Source: an uncultured Alistipes sp. (GTDB lineage: Bacteria; Bacteroidota; Bacteroidia; Bacteroidales; Rikenellaceae). From it: a DNA stretch of 64,000 bases. The first letter of the stretch is position 1. Each line of letters begins with the position of its first letter. The translations under genes and the position numbers were made by a program. Shown here one piece after another: positions 46,379 to 55,376 of this stretch. The stretch is from positions 433,657 through 497,656 of the forward strand of contig NZ_OZ007039.1 of the NCBI RefSeq assembly GCF_963931675.1. Reading direction: 5' to 3'. Under the pieces are notes generated by a model. That model worked only from the letters and a program-made list of their open reading frames with translations, had not been told where the DNA came from and ran no database searches.

Positions 46379-48034
46379 TCATTGCGGATCGGGCACTATA
46401 TTGCCGATCTTTCGAACCATCACTTCAAAATCGTCCCGGGAAACAGCCGCCCGGTTGCGGGCTTTGGTCCGGTAATTATATACGGTAGTGATCGAGCAGC
46501 GCAGGAAGGAAGCGATTTGTGCACTGTCCGTAATTCCCAGCCGCAACAAGGCGTAAATACGCAGTTCCCGATTCAGCAGGTCGCCGGATTTCAGCACGAT
46601 CTGTCCATCCTTTTCGAGCAGCGAATTGAAATCCGTTACGAATGAGGGATACAGACCCAGGAATACCGTATCGAAATGGCGATAGAGTTCGTCGATCTCG
46701 TTCTTGGCAAATTCCGTCGACTTCAACAATCGGAACAACTCAGCCAACTGCCGGTTCATTGCAAGCCGGTTCAGGGTTTTCCTATAGTTCTCAAACTTAT
46801 CAATATAACTCGAATGCAGATCAAAGAACTGGATAATGTACCGCTCCTTGACAACATTCGATTCGGTCAGCAGACTATTCGTCTCGATGATCTTCTTATT
46901 TTGTTCAAGCAGTTTGTCGTTTGTTTCGGAAAGGCGTTTTTTAATTCTGGAAAGTTTTTTCATCTGCCTGATAATCTGGGCAGTCAGCAGAATGAGACAT
47001 GCCAGCAGCAAACTGATGAACAACAGATACATCTGAAGGCGGTGTTTGACGGCATTCTCCTTGTCACGGAATGTCGCATTGATGATCGAATAAAATTCGG
47101 CCATCTGAGTAGTGCGGAGTTGTGCTCCGCCGAACACGGCATCCTCGACAGCCGACTGTGCATATCGAAAGGCCCGTTCATCCGATCCTTCCTTAAAATA
47201 GATCAGCGCGAGATTCTGGAGTGCAGAGGTCTCCTTGATAGCACAGCGTATATCGGTTATAGCTGATATCGTATAGTATTTTTTTGCCAGATCCGGTTGC
47301 CCCATCCGCTGATACAGCTTCGCCATCTGGTGAGTAGAACTGGCATAATCGGGCGTTTCCTCGGGCGTTTCAGACAACAGTTCGCTCAACATACGCTCGG
47401 CCTGGGCATAAGCCGATCTATCGCCACCACTCATGAGTTTGGTCACATAGTTCGAGCGATAGGTTCTCGAATCCTTTGGCGCCACCTTCAGGAGCGAATC
47501 CCGCAATGCCGTTTCGATTTCCTGGAATTTATCCTGGGAACTGGCCATTCCATAGTGGTCATAAAACTGGATATAGGCTTCATAATACCGGCTTTTAAGG
47601 TCATCGGGCAACCGGGAAATATCAATGGACTTGAGGATGGCCATGGACTCGATGTACTTTCCCGAAAACGAATACAGGGGAGCCAATTGCAGCAAGGACT
47701 GGTTCAGTTTATAACAGGACCCCAATTCCCGGGCGATGTCTACATTCCGTTCGATATAAACGATGGCGGAATCAAGCATATATTTGCGGTATTCGTCGTA
47801 AAGTCGCTGATTGATCTCATATTCCTGTTCAGGTTGCAGAATGGAGACCTCAGCCATCCGCTTCAAATCGGCAATGTTCCGCTCTTTTTGTTGTGTAAAC
47901 ATCCGTTTGTTCTCGATGATATGGTCCAGATAGGCGGTCTGCTTGTCCAGTCTGCCCTTTTGGCATCCGGTCAACGCGAACATACATACCGATATCAGCA
48001 TCGGTATAACCGTATTTTTCATTTTAAGTTTCAT
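46379..48034 (-). CDS. DUF6377-type membrane-bound TPR transcription regulator
   Basis: 551 residues (or 547 from the next Met). A signal/lipoprotein-like N-terminus (LISVCMFALTGC) is followed by helical TPR-like repeats (about 30-310), a transmembrane helix near residue 335 (YLLFISLLLACLILLTAQII), a coiled coil (KKRLSETNDKLLEQNKKI) and a C-terminal helix-turn-helix (NRELRIYALLRLGITDSAQI, then ASFLRCSITTVYNYRTKARN). This layout, a periplasmic sensor with a cytoplasmic LuxR-like DNA-binding end, is common for PUL regulators in Bacteroidetes. Its position next to the PUL 2/phosphatase operon makes it the best local regulator for that locus. Confidence 0.82.
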   Translation of the reverse strand: MKLKMKNTVIPMLISVCMFALTGCQKGRLDKQTAYLDHIIENKRMFTQQKERNIADLKRMAEVSILQPEQEYEINQRLYDEYRKYMLDSAIVYIERNVDIARELGSCYKLNQSLLQLAPLYSFSGKYIESMAILKSIDISRLPDDLKSRYYEAYIQFYDHYGMASSQDKFQEIETALRDSLLKVAPKDSRTYRSNYVTKLMSGGDRSAYAQAERMLSELLSETPEETPDYASSTHQMAKLYQRMGQPDLAKKYYTISAITDIRCAIKETSALQNLALIYFKEGSDERAFRYAQSAVEDAVFGGAQLRTTQMAEFYSIINATFRDKENAVKHRLQMYLLFISLLLACLILLTAQIIRQMKKLSRIKKRLSETNDKLLEQNKKIIETNSLLTESNVVKERYIIQFFDLHSSYIDKFENYRKTLNRLAMNRQLAELFRLLKSTEFAKNEIDELYRHFDTVFLGLYPSFVTDFNSLLEKDGQIVLKSGDLLNRELRIYALLRLGITDSAQIASFLRCSITTVYNYRTKARNRAAVSRDDFEVMVRKIGNIVPDPQ

Positions 48035-48425
48035 GTCAATGCAGCGAATACAAGGGTTGTTTCGAGTTTTAAAGATAGTGATTTTTTCCGGTGTTTATTC
48101 ATGTGGCGGATTCATGAGGCAAGCCACGGCAAGGCTCTCGCCGTCGGATAAAACAAGGTACTGCTTTCGCATTCAGCATATTGCTTTGGGAATAGAAGAC
48201 CCATTCGTTTCTAAAGGATTCGTTCAATCTGCAGCCGTTTTTGTTTTTTCCTTTGGAACATATCAACGGCTGGATTTTTCGGTCCGACCCATCTCGATAG
48301 AACCCCATCCGCTTTTTCGTCTGAAGCCTCGTCCGCCCCACAAAAACGGCCGGGTTTTGCCCGGCCCGTACTCTTTCCCCCCCCCGCACCTTCTCTCTCC
48401 TCCGCCTTTCCGACCAACAACAAAA
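48035..48425. other. intergenic region
   Basis: About 390 bp between the DUF6377 gene start and the tRNA terminator. It holds a weak minus-strand -7-like sequence (TAAAGATA, 48070-48077) for the regulator gene and the hairpin at 48348-48366. I see no gene. Base composition shifts here from AT-richer PUL DNA to the GC-rich block on the right. Confidence 0.5.
48348..48366 (-). terminator. second terminator downstream of tRNA-fMet
   Basis: A 7-bp all-GC stem (48348-48354 with 48360-48366, core GGCCGGG) and a 5-nt loop. On the minus strand a GTTTTTG run follows. It would back up the terminator at 48427-48454. Confidence 0.5.
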
Positions 48426-48426
48426 A

Positions 48427-48454
48427 AACGGTCGGATCTCTCAATCCGACCGTT
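48427..48454 (-). terminator. Rho-independent terminator of tRNA-fMet
   Basis: An 11-bp perfect stem (48427-48437 with 48444-48454, core CGGTCGGAT), 6-nt loop, then a run of six to seven T on the minus strand. It begins 5 bp after the tRNA 3' end. Confidence 0.85.
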
Positions 48455-48458
48455 CAGG

Positions 48459-48531
<73 letters not shown>

Positions 48532-48634
48532 ATATATCTTCCATGCCCTCTTCCTCTTCCGACCGCTTCCCAAAGCAACCGCTTCCAAACCGACCGGCCT
48601 CATCAGGGGGGGCTCTTTATCGCTTTTGCGTGTG

Positions 48635-48666
48635 CAAAGATAAGTCAAATTTTTCTTTCCTCCAAA
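48635..48666 (-). promoter_or_regulatory. promoter for tRNA-fMet
   Basis: On the minus strand: TTTG (complement of 48663-48666), a 20-nt spacer, then TATCTTTG (complement of 48635-48642). Both elements match the Bacteroidetes consensus exactly. It leaves a leader of about 100 nt before the mature tRNA. Confidence 0.65.
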
Positions 48667-48737
48667 TCAAAATTCGCCCGAGACCTGTTTTGTCGGCGCA
48701 TACCCACCTTTTTATCAGCCGCTTACGCCGAAAAAAA

Positions 48738-50519
48738 TTATTTCAGAGCCCCGGCTACGATCTCCGCCAGATCGCGCACTTCGCCTTTCGTTCCGCGTCC
48801 GATGGCCTTCTTGCAGAGCGGGCAGGCCGTCACGATCACATCGGCCCCCGTAGCCTCCAGCTCTCCGGCCACGGCCCGTGCAATCTGCACCTGCTGACCG
48901 TCCGAAATCGCCGTATTGGCCACCGAGGATCCGCAGCAAAGGGCATTCTCGCGCGTCGACGCCGGTTCGAGCAACTGGCCCACCGCTTCGATCACGGCCC
49001 GGGGTTCGTCGTAAATCCCGCTTCCGCGCCCCAGTTCACAGGGATCGTGGTACGTGAAGCGCGTCGTGCCGTGCTCGGGCTTCAGGCGCCCGACGCGGAT
49101 CAGCCGCAGGATATACTCCGAATGGTGGAGCACCTCAATGCCCGGCAGGTCGTAATCCTCGCGGAAGACTTTCAGACAGATCGGGCACGAAGTCACGAGC
49201 GTCGTAATGCCGTGTTTGCGGAAGAGATCGGCGTTGTATTTCATCATCTTGCGCGCGGAATCGGTCTCCCCGGCGAGCTTGAGCGGACGCCCGCAGCAGA
49301 CCCCGCCCTCGCGGTCGGCCCACCAGACCTCCTCGCCCGCCGCCTCGAAGATTGTCGACATGGCCGTCAGCGTCCGGGGCGTGAGCAGCGTCATGCAGCC
49401 CGCGAAGTAGCCCACCTTGCCCTCACCCGACGAGCGGTCCAGCCCCGCAAAATAGCCGTAACGGCGTTCGTCGGGGACGTTGTGCATCTGGTCTCGGGAG
49501 TTGAGGCGCAGCGTGTTGAGGTCGATGTTTACGGGGCATTTCTCGACGCAGCGCCCGCACATCAGACAGTTGTCGGCCACCTGAAGCCGCAGATGGCCGT
49601 AGCGGCGGTCGCGCAGGAAATAGACCGACTGCACGTCGTTGATTTCCAAGACGCTCTGCAACTGACAGGGGTCGATGCAGATGCCGCAGCGCGAACACGC
49701 CTCGATCTGGAAATGGTCGTACGACGACTCCTTCTCGCCGGAGCGGACCCCGTATCGCCGCAGGAAGATCAGCGGGATCTCCGTGAAGATGTGCATGTAG
49801 CGCGAGAAGGGCAGCGCCACGAAGAAAACCCCGAGACACGCGGAGTAGAACCACCAGGCGGCGGATTCGAGCGTCATGAGCGGCATGACACCGATGTGCG
49901 CGTCCATCCATCCGCCGAGGCCTCCGGTGAGGAATCCCCCGCCGCCGTAGAGGGCGCAGGTAGTACTTTCGGCCAGCAGCCGCGCCGGGAAGATGAACCA
50001 CAGGGCCGAGAGGGCGATGCGGTCGCCGAGGACGTGCTTCGTCGTGCGGCGCATCCCCATGGCACGCGAGTAGAGCCGCTTGCCCCAGGCCAGCGCCACG
50101 CCCGAAAGGACGAAGAGCAGCAGCAGGTCCATCAGGAAGTCGAACACGGGTTTGTGTTCGAGGCTCGTGGCGAAGTATTTGAAGAAGATGTGGCCCTGGA
50201 TCGGCACCCAGCAGAAGCCGAGATAGGCAATCGTCTCGATCCATCCGGTGATGATCAGCAGGAACCACCCGAAGGCGAGCGACATGTGCATGTAGCCCAG
50301 CAGGGGGTTGACACGGAAGATCCGGCGGTGCAGGAGCGATTCGCTCACGACCTCGCCGATCGCCGCAAAGGTACGCCGCGTGGGCAGTCCGCGCAGGATC
50401 CGCAATTTGTCCTCGCGCGGCAGGAACCAGAGCCATCTCCCCCACTTCCACGCCACGATCAGGAACATCAGCGCGGCGCCGAGGATGAACGGCAGACAGA
50501 AAGGAGCGTAGAAAGTCAT
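48738..50519 (-). CDS. membrane-bound HdrDE/DsrMK-like Fe-S oxidoreductase
   Basis: 593 residues. The N-terminal ~250 residues contain about five membrane helices resembling the haem-b-type anchor of nitrate reductase gamma/HdrE (NPLLGYMHMSLAFGWFLLII carries a candidate haem-ligand His). Two 4Fe-4S motifs follow (CSRCGICIDPC near residue 285 and CLMCGRCVEKC near 325), then two CCG domains (GYFAGCM, GVCCGRPL, SCPICLK; HDPCELGRG, ALCCGSSVANT, ACPLCKK). It is effectively an HdrE-HdrD fusion that would pass electrons between the quinone pool and the soluble HdrABC-like subunits encoded upstream. It is the last gene of the operon. Confidence 0.88.
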   Translation of the reverse strand: MTFYAPFCLPFILGAALMFLIVAWKWGRWLWFLPREDKLRILRGLPTRRTFAAIGEVVSESLLHRRIFRVNPLLGYMHMSLAFGWFLLIITGWIETIAYLGFCWVPIQGHIFFKYFATSLEHKPVFDFLMDLLLLFVLSGVALAWGKRLYSRAMGMRRTTKHVLGDRIALSALWFIFPARLLAESTTCALYGGGGFLTGGLGGWMDAHIGVMPLMTLESAAWWFYSACLGVFFVALPFSRYMHIFTEIPLIFLRRYGVRSGEKESSYDHFQIEACSRCGICIDPCQLQSVLEINDVQSVYFLRDRRYGHLRLQVADNCLMCGRCVEKCPVNIDLNTLRLNSRDQMHNVPDERRYGYFAGLDRSSGEGKVGYFAGCMTLLTPRTLTAMSTIFEAAGEEVWWADREGGVCCGRPLKLAGETDSARKMMKYNADLFRKHGITTLVTSCPICLKVFREDYDLPGIEVLHHSEYILRLIRVGRLKPEHGTTRFTYHDPCELGRGSGIYDEPRAVIEAVGQLLEPASTRENALCCGSSVANTAISDGQQVQIARAVAGELEATGADVIVTACPLCKKAIGRGTKGEVRDLAEIVAGALK

Positions 50520-50521
50520 CG

Positions 50522-50857
50522 TCAGAAATCCCCCAGTTTACGTTTGATCAGCATCACCACGCCCCGGGTGTTGATCCCGCGGGGGCAGACCAGGCGGCAT
50601 TTGCCGCACAACATGCACTTGTTCATCTCCTCGTAGGCGCCCTGGTACTCGCCGCGGCGGACGAGCGTGTGGACCTTACGGAAGTTGAACGACGTAAGGT
50701 TGCCCGCGGTGCAGATCGCCGTGCAGGCCCCGCAACCGATGCAGGTCTGCAGTTCGGGCATTTCGCGCAGGATCTCGTCGCTCTTGCGGAGGTTGTTGCG
50801 GTCGAGATCGATGGCCCGGGGCTTCGAGATCGTGTATCCGAAATTGATCGCCGCCAT
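50522..50857 (-). CDS. HdrC-like 4Fe-4S ferredoxin subunit
   Basis: 111 residues with two 4Fe-4S binding motifs, CIGCGACTAIC and CMLCGKCRLVC, as in small HdrC/QmoC-type subunits. It sits 2 bp from both neighbours and should relay electrons between the HdrA-like flavoprotein and the membrane subunit. No membrane segment is visible. Confidence 0.88.
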   Translation of the reverse strand: MAAINFGYTISKPRAIDLDRNNLRKSDEILREMPELQTCIGCGACTAICTAGNLTSFNFRKVHTLVRRGEYQGAYEEMNKCMLCGKCRLVCPRGINTRGVVMLIKRKLGDF

Positions 50858-50859
50858 CG

Positions 50860-51867
50860 CTATGCCTCCGCGTATCGGACCGCGGCATCGGCCGCTGCGG
50901 TCGCTTCGTTCAACGTCTCGCCGATGCTCTTGGGAGCGGTCACGGCCCCGGCGTAGAAGATGCCGTCGACATTGCTGCAGACATTCCCCAGGAAGAGATC
51001 GCGCGGAGCCATAAAGCCGCTCGACGCACGGTCCAGCCCGGCGCCTTCGGCCAGCCGGGCATTGTCGTCGTTGGCCCGCATCCCGATGAGCAGCACCAGC
51101 ATGTCGACACTCATGCGCAGCGGACGCCCCGTCAGGGTATCCTCGGCCTTGATCTGCACGCGCCCCTCGATCGTGGGGCTCGCCTCCGAGATCCGGCCGC
51201 GCACGAAGTGGATGTTGTATTTCTGCTGCGCCTCGCGGTACATCTCCTCGTAACCGGGACCGAACATGCGGATATCCATGTAAAAATTGAAGACGTCAGC
51301 CTCGGGGAAGAGCTTCTTCATCTCCATGGCCTGCTTCACGCCCGTGATGCAGCACACCTTCGAGCAGTGCTGCTGGCAGACCTTCTCGTCGCGCGAGCCG
51401 ACGCAGTGCAGGAAGGCGATGCGGCGCGGCGCCGTACCATCGGCCTTGGCCACACGCCCCTCGTTGAGCATCCGCTCGATGTCGACCGACGTGAAGACGT
51501 TGTCGTAGATGCCGTATCCGTACTCCTCCTTGATCGAGGCGTCGAAGAGCGTGAATCCCGAGGCGACAACCACGGCCTCGCCTTCGAGCGTACGCCCGTC
51601 GGCGAGCCGCACGCGCCGGGGCTCCAGCCCCACGACCTCGGCGGAGGTCAGCACCTCGATGCCGCACTCATTGATGCGCTGCCGCAGGGCGGTCAGGACC
51701 TCCTCGGCGGGCGTGAACGACGGGAAGAGGAGATGCCAGCCCCGGAGTTTGCCGCCCAGTTCGGGCTCCTTCTCGACAATCACGGGCTCGGCGCCCTGTT
51801 CCGCAAGGCGCAGCGCGGTCTGCATACCCGCCACACCGCCGCCTATGACGATGATTCGTTTCTCCAT
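50860..51867 (-). CDS. HdrA/QmoA-like FAD-containing subunit
   Basis: 335 residues. The N-terminal FAD motif is VIGGGVAGMQTALRLAEQG. The Hdr/Qmo-specific region reads FLHCVGSRDEKVCQQHCSKV, CCITGVKQAMEMKKL, NFYMDIRMFGPGYEEMYREA. The C-terminus has the usual FYAGAVTAPKSIGETLNEA. It is shorter than methanogen HdrA, lacking its extra ferredoxin and insertion domains, and closer in size to QmoA. It is the flavin centre of the complex and could in principle bifurcate or simply transfer electrons. It overlaps the upstream hdrB-like gene by one base. Confidence 0.88.
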   Translation of the reverse strand: MEKRIIVIGGGVAGMQTALRLAEQGAEPVIVEKEPELGGKLRGWHLLFPSFTPAEEVLTALRQRINECGIEVLTSAEVVGLEPRRVRLADGRTLEGEAVVVASGFTLFDASIKEEYGYGIYDNVFTSVDIERMLNEGRVAKADGTAPRRIAFLHCVGSRDEKVCQQHCSKVCCITGVKQAMEMKKLFPEADVFNFYMDIRMFGPGYEEMYREAQQKYNIHFVRGRISEASPTIEGRVQIKAEDTLTGRPLRMSVDMLVLLIGMRANDDNARLAEGAGLDRASSGFMAPRDLFLGNVCSNVDGIFYAGAVTAPKSIGETLNEATAAADAAVRYAEA

Positions 51868-52955
51868 TACTCTCTGATGTCGTATATCGTGTCCGTCGGG
51901 CAGCAGTTGACCACCGCCGACGCTGGTTTACCGATGTATTTGCCGTTGCGGCCCAGGTACTTGGCCGCGGGGTCGTATTCGATGCCCATCTTGTCCAGCA
52001 GGGGCTCGACATCGACCTGGTGCATCTGGATGCCCAGCGCCCAGGGGTCGTAGCCCAGCACCAGCCCGGCCATCTCCTCATAGGTCAGGACCGGGATTCC
52101 GTACCCGTTCTGGCCGTAAGTCGTTCCCTCCATCTCGGCGATGGCGTACTGCCACTTGTCGAGGAACATCGCGCAGCCCGGGCAGTTGGCCACGATGAAG
52201 TCGGGGTTGTAGGGGGCCATGCTTTCGAGTTTCTTGTGCGAATTGGCGATCGAGTAGCCGCGGTTGGCCTGCACGAGGTAGTTGCGGAACCCGAAGCCGC
52301 AGCAGTGGCGACGCTCGGGGTAGTCGACCACCTCGCCGCCCCACGACTCGATCATGCCGGCCAGCACGTAGGGAAATTCCGAACCGCCAATACCGGATTT
52401 CGGAAAAATCTTGGCGTAGTGGCAGCCGATGTGTTCGACGACCTTCAGCGGTTCGCCCGTCACGGCGTTGACCAAGCGATGCTTGGCCCGGGCGGCAATC
52501 TCCTCGCGGAAGTGGAACATCACGTCCGACGTATGGGCGACGTTGGCCGGTTTGCGGAACTCGCGGCCCGTGGCCTTGAAGAGATTCTCGCGGGTCTTCT
52601 CCTCCGTCTCGGGGAATTCGTTCCAGGTGGAGAGCACCTCGCAGTAGATCCCGAACGAGGTGATGCACGAGGTGACGAAATTTTCGTACCCGGCCTCGTT
52701 CATCAACGAGAACTGCCGGGCCACGACCGTCATAATCGTCTCCAGGGGCACGATATCCGAGTGGTAACCGATTCCGGTGCAGGACGAGTGCTTCGGATCG
52801 TCGAGCAGATCCTTGCCGAGGTCGTTTTGCAGAATGTCGATAAAGGCCTTTTCGCTGCCCGGGAAGAAGTTCTGCCGGATGCAGCTGCGGGCATAGTAAT
52901 AACGGTCGTCGGCAATCTCCTTCTGATACTCCTGCCAACTTCTGCGCTTCATCAT
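51867..52955 (-). CDS. HdrB-like CCG-domain subunit
   Basis: 362 residues. The cysteine-rich regions expected for HdrB are present (VEHIGCHYAKIFP, RHCCGFGF, VANCPGCAMFLDKW), although the N-terminal CCG repeat is degenerate (DPKHSSCTGIGYH). HdrB carries the non-cubane Fe-S site that handles a disulfide or equivalent substrate in other organisms. No coenzyme M/B chemistry is expected in Bacteroidales, so the true oxidant is unknown. It starts 4 bp after the preceding hdrC-like gene. Confidence 0.83.
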   Translation of the reverse strand: MMKRRSWQEYQKEIADDRYYYARSCIRQNFFPGSEKAFIDILQNDLGKDLLDDPKHSSCTGIGYHSDIVPLETIMTVVARQFSLMNEAGYENFVTSCITSFGIYCEVLSTWNEFPETEEKTRENLFKATGREFRKPANVAHTSDVMFHFREEIAARAKHRLVNAVTGEPLKVVEHIGCHYAKIFPKSGIGGSEFPYVLAGMIESWGGEVVDYPERRHCCGFGFRNYLVQANRGYSIANSHKKLESMAPYNPDFIVANCPGCAMFLDKWQYAIAEMEGTTYGQNGYGIPVLTYEEMAGLVLGYDPWALGIQMHQVDVEPLLDKMGIEYDPAAKYLGRNGKYIGKPASAVVNCCPTDTIYDIRE

Positions 52956-52959
52956 CTCT

Positions 52960-53658
52960 CTAATAGTGCTCGTTACTGTTGTTGCAGAAGACGTCCATCA
53001 TGTATTGCTGATCGGCGCCCTCTTCGTAGCCCATTTCGCGGGCCTTGCGGTCGGAGTGTTTCTCGATGGTCTCGAACATCTCGCTGCCGCCGCTGACATC
53101 GAAAATGCGGCGGATCTCATCGAGCGACTCCTCGTCGATGCGGCGCAGGGCTCCGGCCCCGTGGCGCATGTAGACGGGCGAGAACTGCCCGTAGACCTCC
53201 TTGTCGTGGTCGTAGATCCACTGCCAGACGGTTCCCTGTTCGGGGTGGAGTTCGGGTTTGATAAGCCGCGGAACGAGGCAGTAGCCCGTGCGGAGGATAT
53301 TCTCGCCGATAATGCGTTTCAGGGCGAGCTGCTGGCGGCCCTTCTCGCTCTCGACGAAGAAGCCGAGTTTCTGCGACAGCGTGCGCAGCGCCTGAATGAC
53401 ATACCCCGGGGTGTTGCCGCGCGGGCAGCGCGGGCGGCACGACATGCACTCGCCGCAATACCAGATCGTATCGCTCTTCAACAGCGCCTCGATGGCATCG
53501 TCATCGCGGGTCTGGACGATCGAGACGATCTGCCGCGGGTCGTAGTTGTAGAACTCGGCCGCGGGGCAGACGCCCGTACAGACGCCGCAGTTCATGCAGG
53601 CTTGCAGCCCTTCGCGCATCCGCACGTCCTCCATCAGCATGTCGAAATACTTTCCCAT
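52960..53658 (-). CDS. HdrC-like Fe-S subunit
   Basis: 232 residues from MGKYFDMLMEDVRMREGL. The longer ORF (to 53703) would begin at or upstream of the predicted promoter, so the inner Met is preferred. Two Fe-S motifs are visible, CMNCGVCTGVC and CGECMSCRPRC (followed by P), then a helical C-terminal extension. It is the first gene of the five-gene Hdr-like operon and probably the electron-relay partner of the HdrB-like protein. Confidence 0.85.
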   Translation of the reverse strand: MGKYFDMLMEDVRMREGLQACMNCGVCTGVCPAAEFYNYDPRQIVSIVQTRDDDAIEALLKSDTIWYCGECMSCRPRCPRGNTPGYVIQALRTLSQKLGFFVESEKGRQQLALKRIIGENILRTGYCLVPRLIKPELHPEQGTVWQWIYDHDKEVYGQFSPVYMRHGAGALRRIDEESLDEIRRIFDVSGGSEMFETIEKHSDRKAREMGYEEGADQQYMMDVFCNNSNEHY

Positions 53659-53678
53659 ACCTTCTATGAAACAAAAAA

Positions 53679-53698
53679 ACCTTTGCAATGCAAAGGTA
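53679..53698 (-). promoter_or_regulatory. promoter -7 element within a 19-bp palindrome (Hdr-like operon)
   Basis: CAAAGGTA at 53691-53698 is an exact reverse complement of TAnnTTTG. It overlaps a perfect inverted repeat (53679-53687 with 53689-53697, ACCTTTGCA around a single central A). A protein bound to the repeat would block the promoter, so it is a candidate operator. The -33 box is weak. Confidence 0.55.
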
Positions 53699-53738
53699 GA
53701 CAATCCGCGCGGGTCGCACGGTGGTATAAATACCTAAT

Positions 53739-54218
53739 TTAACGCCGCTCCCAACACTCAAAGACGAAGGGCCAGGGGTACTCCCTGCCGCAGGGAAACG
53801 CTTCGGAAGAGACGAGACGCCACTGCGCCTCATCCCACTCCGGGAAACGCGTATCACCCTCATAATCATGAAAAACGCGGGTCAGATAGAAGCGGTCGGC
53901 ACGGGGCAGCGCCTCGGCGTAGATCTGCGCCCCGCCGATGATGAAGACCTCCTCGTCTCCGGGAAACAGCGCCAGCGCCTCGTCGAGCGAATGGACCACC
54001 CGACAGCCGGGAATCTCCAGCTCCTGCCGTGAGACGACCACATTGGTGCGGTTCGGGAGGGGCCTCCCGAGCGACTCGTAGGTCTTGCGCCCCATGACGA
54101 CGGGATGCCCCGAGGTGAGGGCCTTGAAGTGTTTCAGATCCTCGGAGATGTGCCACAGGAGCGCATTTCTGTCGCCGATAACGCCGTTTTGGGCAACGGC
54201 CACGATCAGTGAAAGCAT
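53739..54218 (-). CDS. folA: dihydrofolate reductase
   Basis: 159 residues, the normal length. Family motifs are readable: LIVAVAQNGVIGDRNALLWHISEDLKHFK (substrate/cofactor loop with conserved Trp and Asp/Glu), PVVMGRKTYESLGRPLPNRTNVVVSR (NADPH binding) and VFIIGGAQIYAEALP. It reduces dihydrofolate to tetrahydrofolate with NADPH, regenerating the cofactor consumed by the thyA product encoded just upstream on the same strand. Confidence 0.96.
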   Translation of the reverse strand: MLSLIVAVAQNGVIGDRNALLWHISEDLKHFKALTSGHPVVMGRKTYESLGRPLPNRTNVVVSRQELEIPGCRVVHSLDEALALFPGDEEVFIIGGAQIYAEALPRADRFYLTRVFHDYEGDTRFPEWDEAQWRLVSSEAFPCGREYPWPFVFECWERR

Positions 54219-54383
54219 AAAACGCGTACAATAAATATATAAGTCCGTTCGTATTTTATCGGCACCGGATCGCTTCCGGCCGCCATTTCCGTTGTCCCGG
54301 ATACCCGGTCAAGCCGGGAATGACAAAAGGAGACCGGAAAAACAAAGGGGACAACACCCCCTTAGTTTCCCATTTTCCATTAG

Positions 54384-55277
54384 TCAAAACGACATCGGGG
54401 CCTTGATCGCTGGCCAGGGGTCGTAGCCTTCGAGCGAAAAATCCTCGTAGCGGAAGTCGAATACCGACTTTACGCCGGGATTCAGCCGCATCGTCGGCAG
54501 CGGCCTCGGTTCACGTGTCAACTGTTCGGCAGCCTGCTCCAGGTGGTTCAGATAGAGGTGCGTATCGCCCAGCGTATGGATAAACTCCCCGGGCCGCAGC
54601 CCGCACGTCTGGGCCATCATCATCGTCAGCAGCGCATAGGAGGCGATGTTGAACGGCACGCCGAGAAACGTGTCGGCACTCCGCTGATACAGCTGGCACG
54701 ACAACCGCCCCCCGGCCACGTAGAACTGGAACAGCACATGGCACGGCGGCAGGGCCATCTGCTCGATCTCCGGGACGTTCCACGCCGAGACCAGGATCCT
54801 CCGCGACTCGGGATTCGTGCGGATCAGCTCCTCGGCCCGGGCGATCTGGTCCACCACCCCGCCGTCGGGCCGCGGCCACGAACGCCACTGGTAGCCGTAG
54901 ACATGGTTCAGATCCCCGAAGCGGTATCCGTCGACGGGCGACTCCTCGCCTGCCGCCGCCAGGAAGGCCTCGCGGTCGAGCGGCAGCACCCCGTTCCTTA
55001 TGCAAAGCTCATTGTAGTAGCGGAAGGCGTCGTTGTCCCAGATATGTACACCATTCTCAACCAGATATTTGATATTGGTGTCGCCCCGGAGGAACCACAG
55101 CAGTTCGTGGATCACCCCCTTCAGGAAGACCCGCTTGGTGGTCAGCAGCGGGAAGCCCGCCTCCAGATCGAAGCGCATCTGGTGTCCGAAGACCCCTTTG
55201 GTTCCGGTTCCGGTGCGGTCGCCGCGCACGACGCCTTCGGTCATGATCCGATGCAGCAGATCGAGGTATTGTTTCAT
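54384..55277 (-). CDS. thyA: thymidylate synthase
   Basis: 297 residues, slightly longer than the 264-residue standard because of an insert around residues 90-120, as in some other bacterial ThyA. Key blocks are [20 protein letters not shown], the catalytic Cys in [31 protein letters not shown] and [16 protein letters not shown], with C-terminal APMSF close to the usual AV at the end. It methylates dUMP to dTMP using methylene-tetrahydrofolate. The ~165 bp between thyA and folA holds only short GC-rich hairpins. Confidence 0.97.
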   Translation of the reverse strand: MKQYLDLLHRIMTEGVVRGDRTGTGTKGVFGHQMRFDLEAGFPLLTTKRVFLKGVIHELLWFLRGDTNIKYLVENGVHIWDNDAFRYYNELCIRNGVLPLDREAFLAAAGEESPVDGYRFGDLNHVYGYQWRSWPRPDGGVVDQIARAEELIRTNPESRRILVSAWNVPEIEQMALPPCHVLFQFYVAGGRLSCQLYQRSADTFLGVPFNIASYALLTMMMAQTCGLRPGEFIHTLGDTHLYLNHLEQAAEQLTREPRPLPTMRLNPGVKSVFDFRYEDFSLEGYDPWPAIKAPMSF

Positions 55278-55376
55278 GATTGCAAATGTTTCAACGTCAG
55301 GTCATTCCTTTTCCCGGTCGCCGCACGCGACACTTCCAGTCCCGCTCCGGAAACGCACGCGGAGCAAAGGAGCGGT

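Noticed and set aside
48543..50636. 697-codon plus-strand ORF
   Set aside because: Antisense to the HdrDE-like gene; low-complexity His/Arg/Glu-rich translation without any motif.
54290..54350. Short CCCGG...CCGGG hairpin between folA and thyA, possibly REP-like
   Set aside because: Only one weak copy is seen in the window and there is no T-run, so it could be chance in GC-rich DNA.
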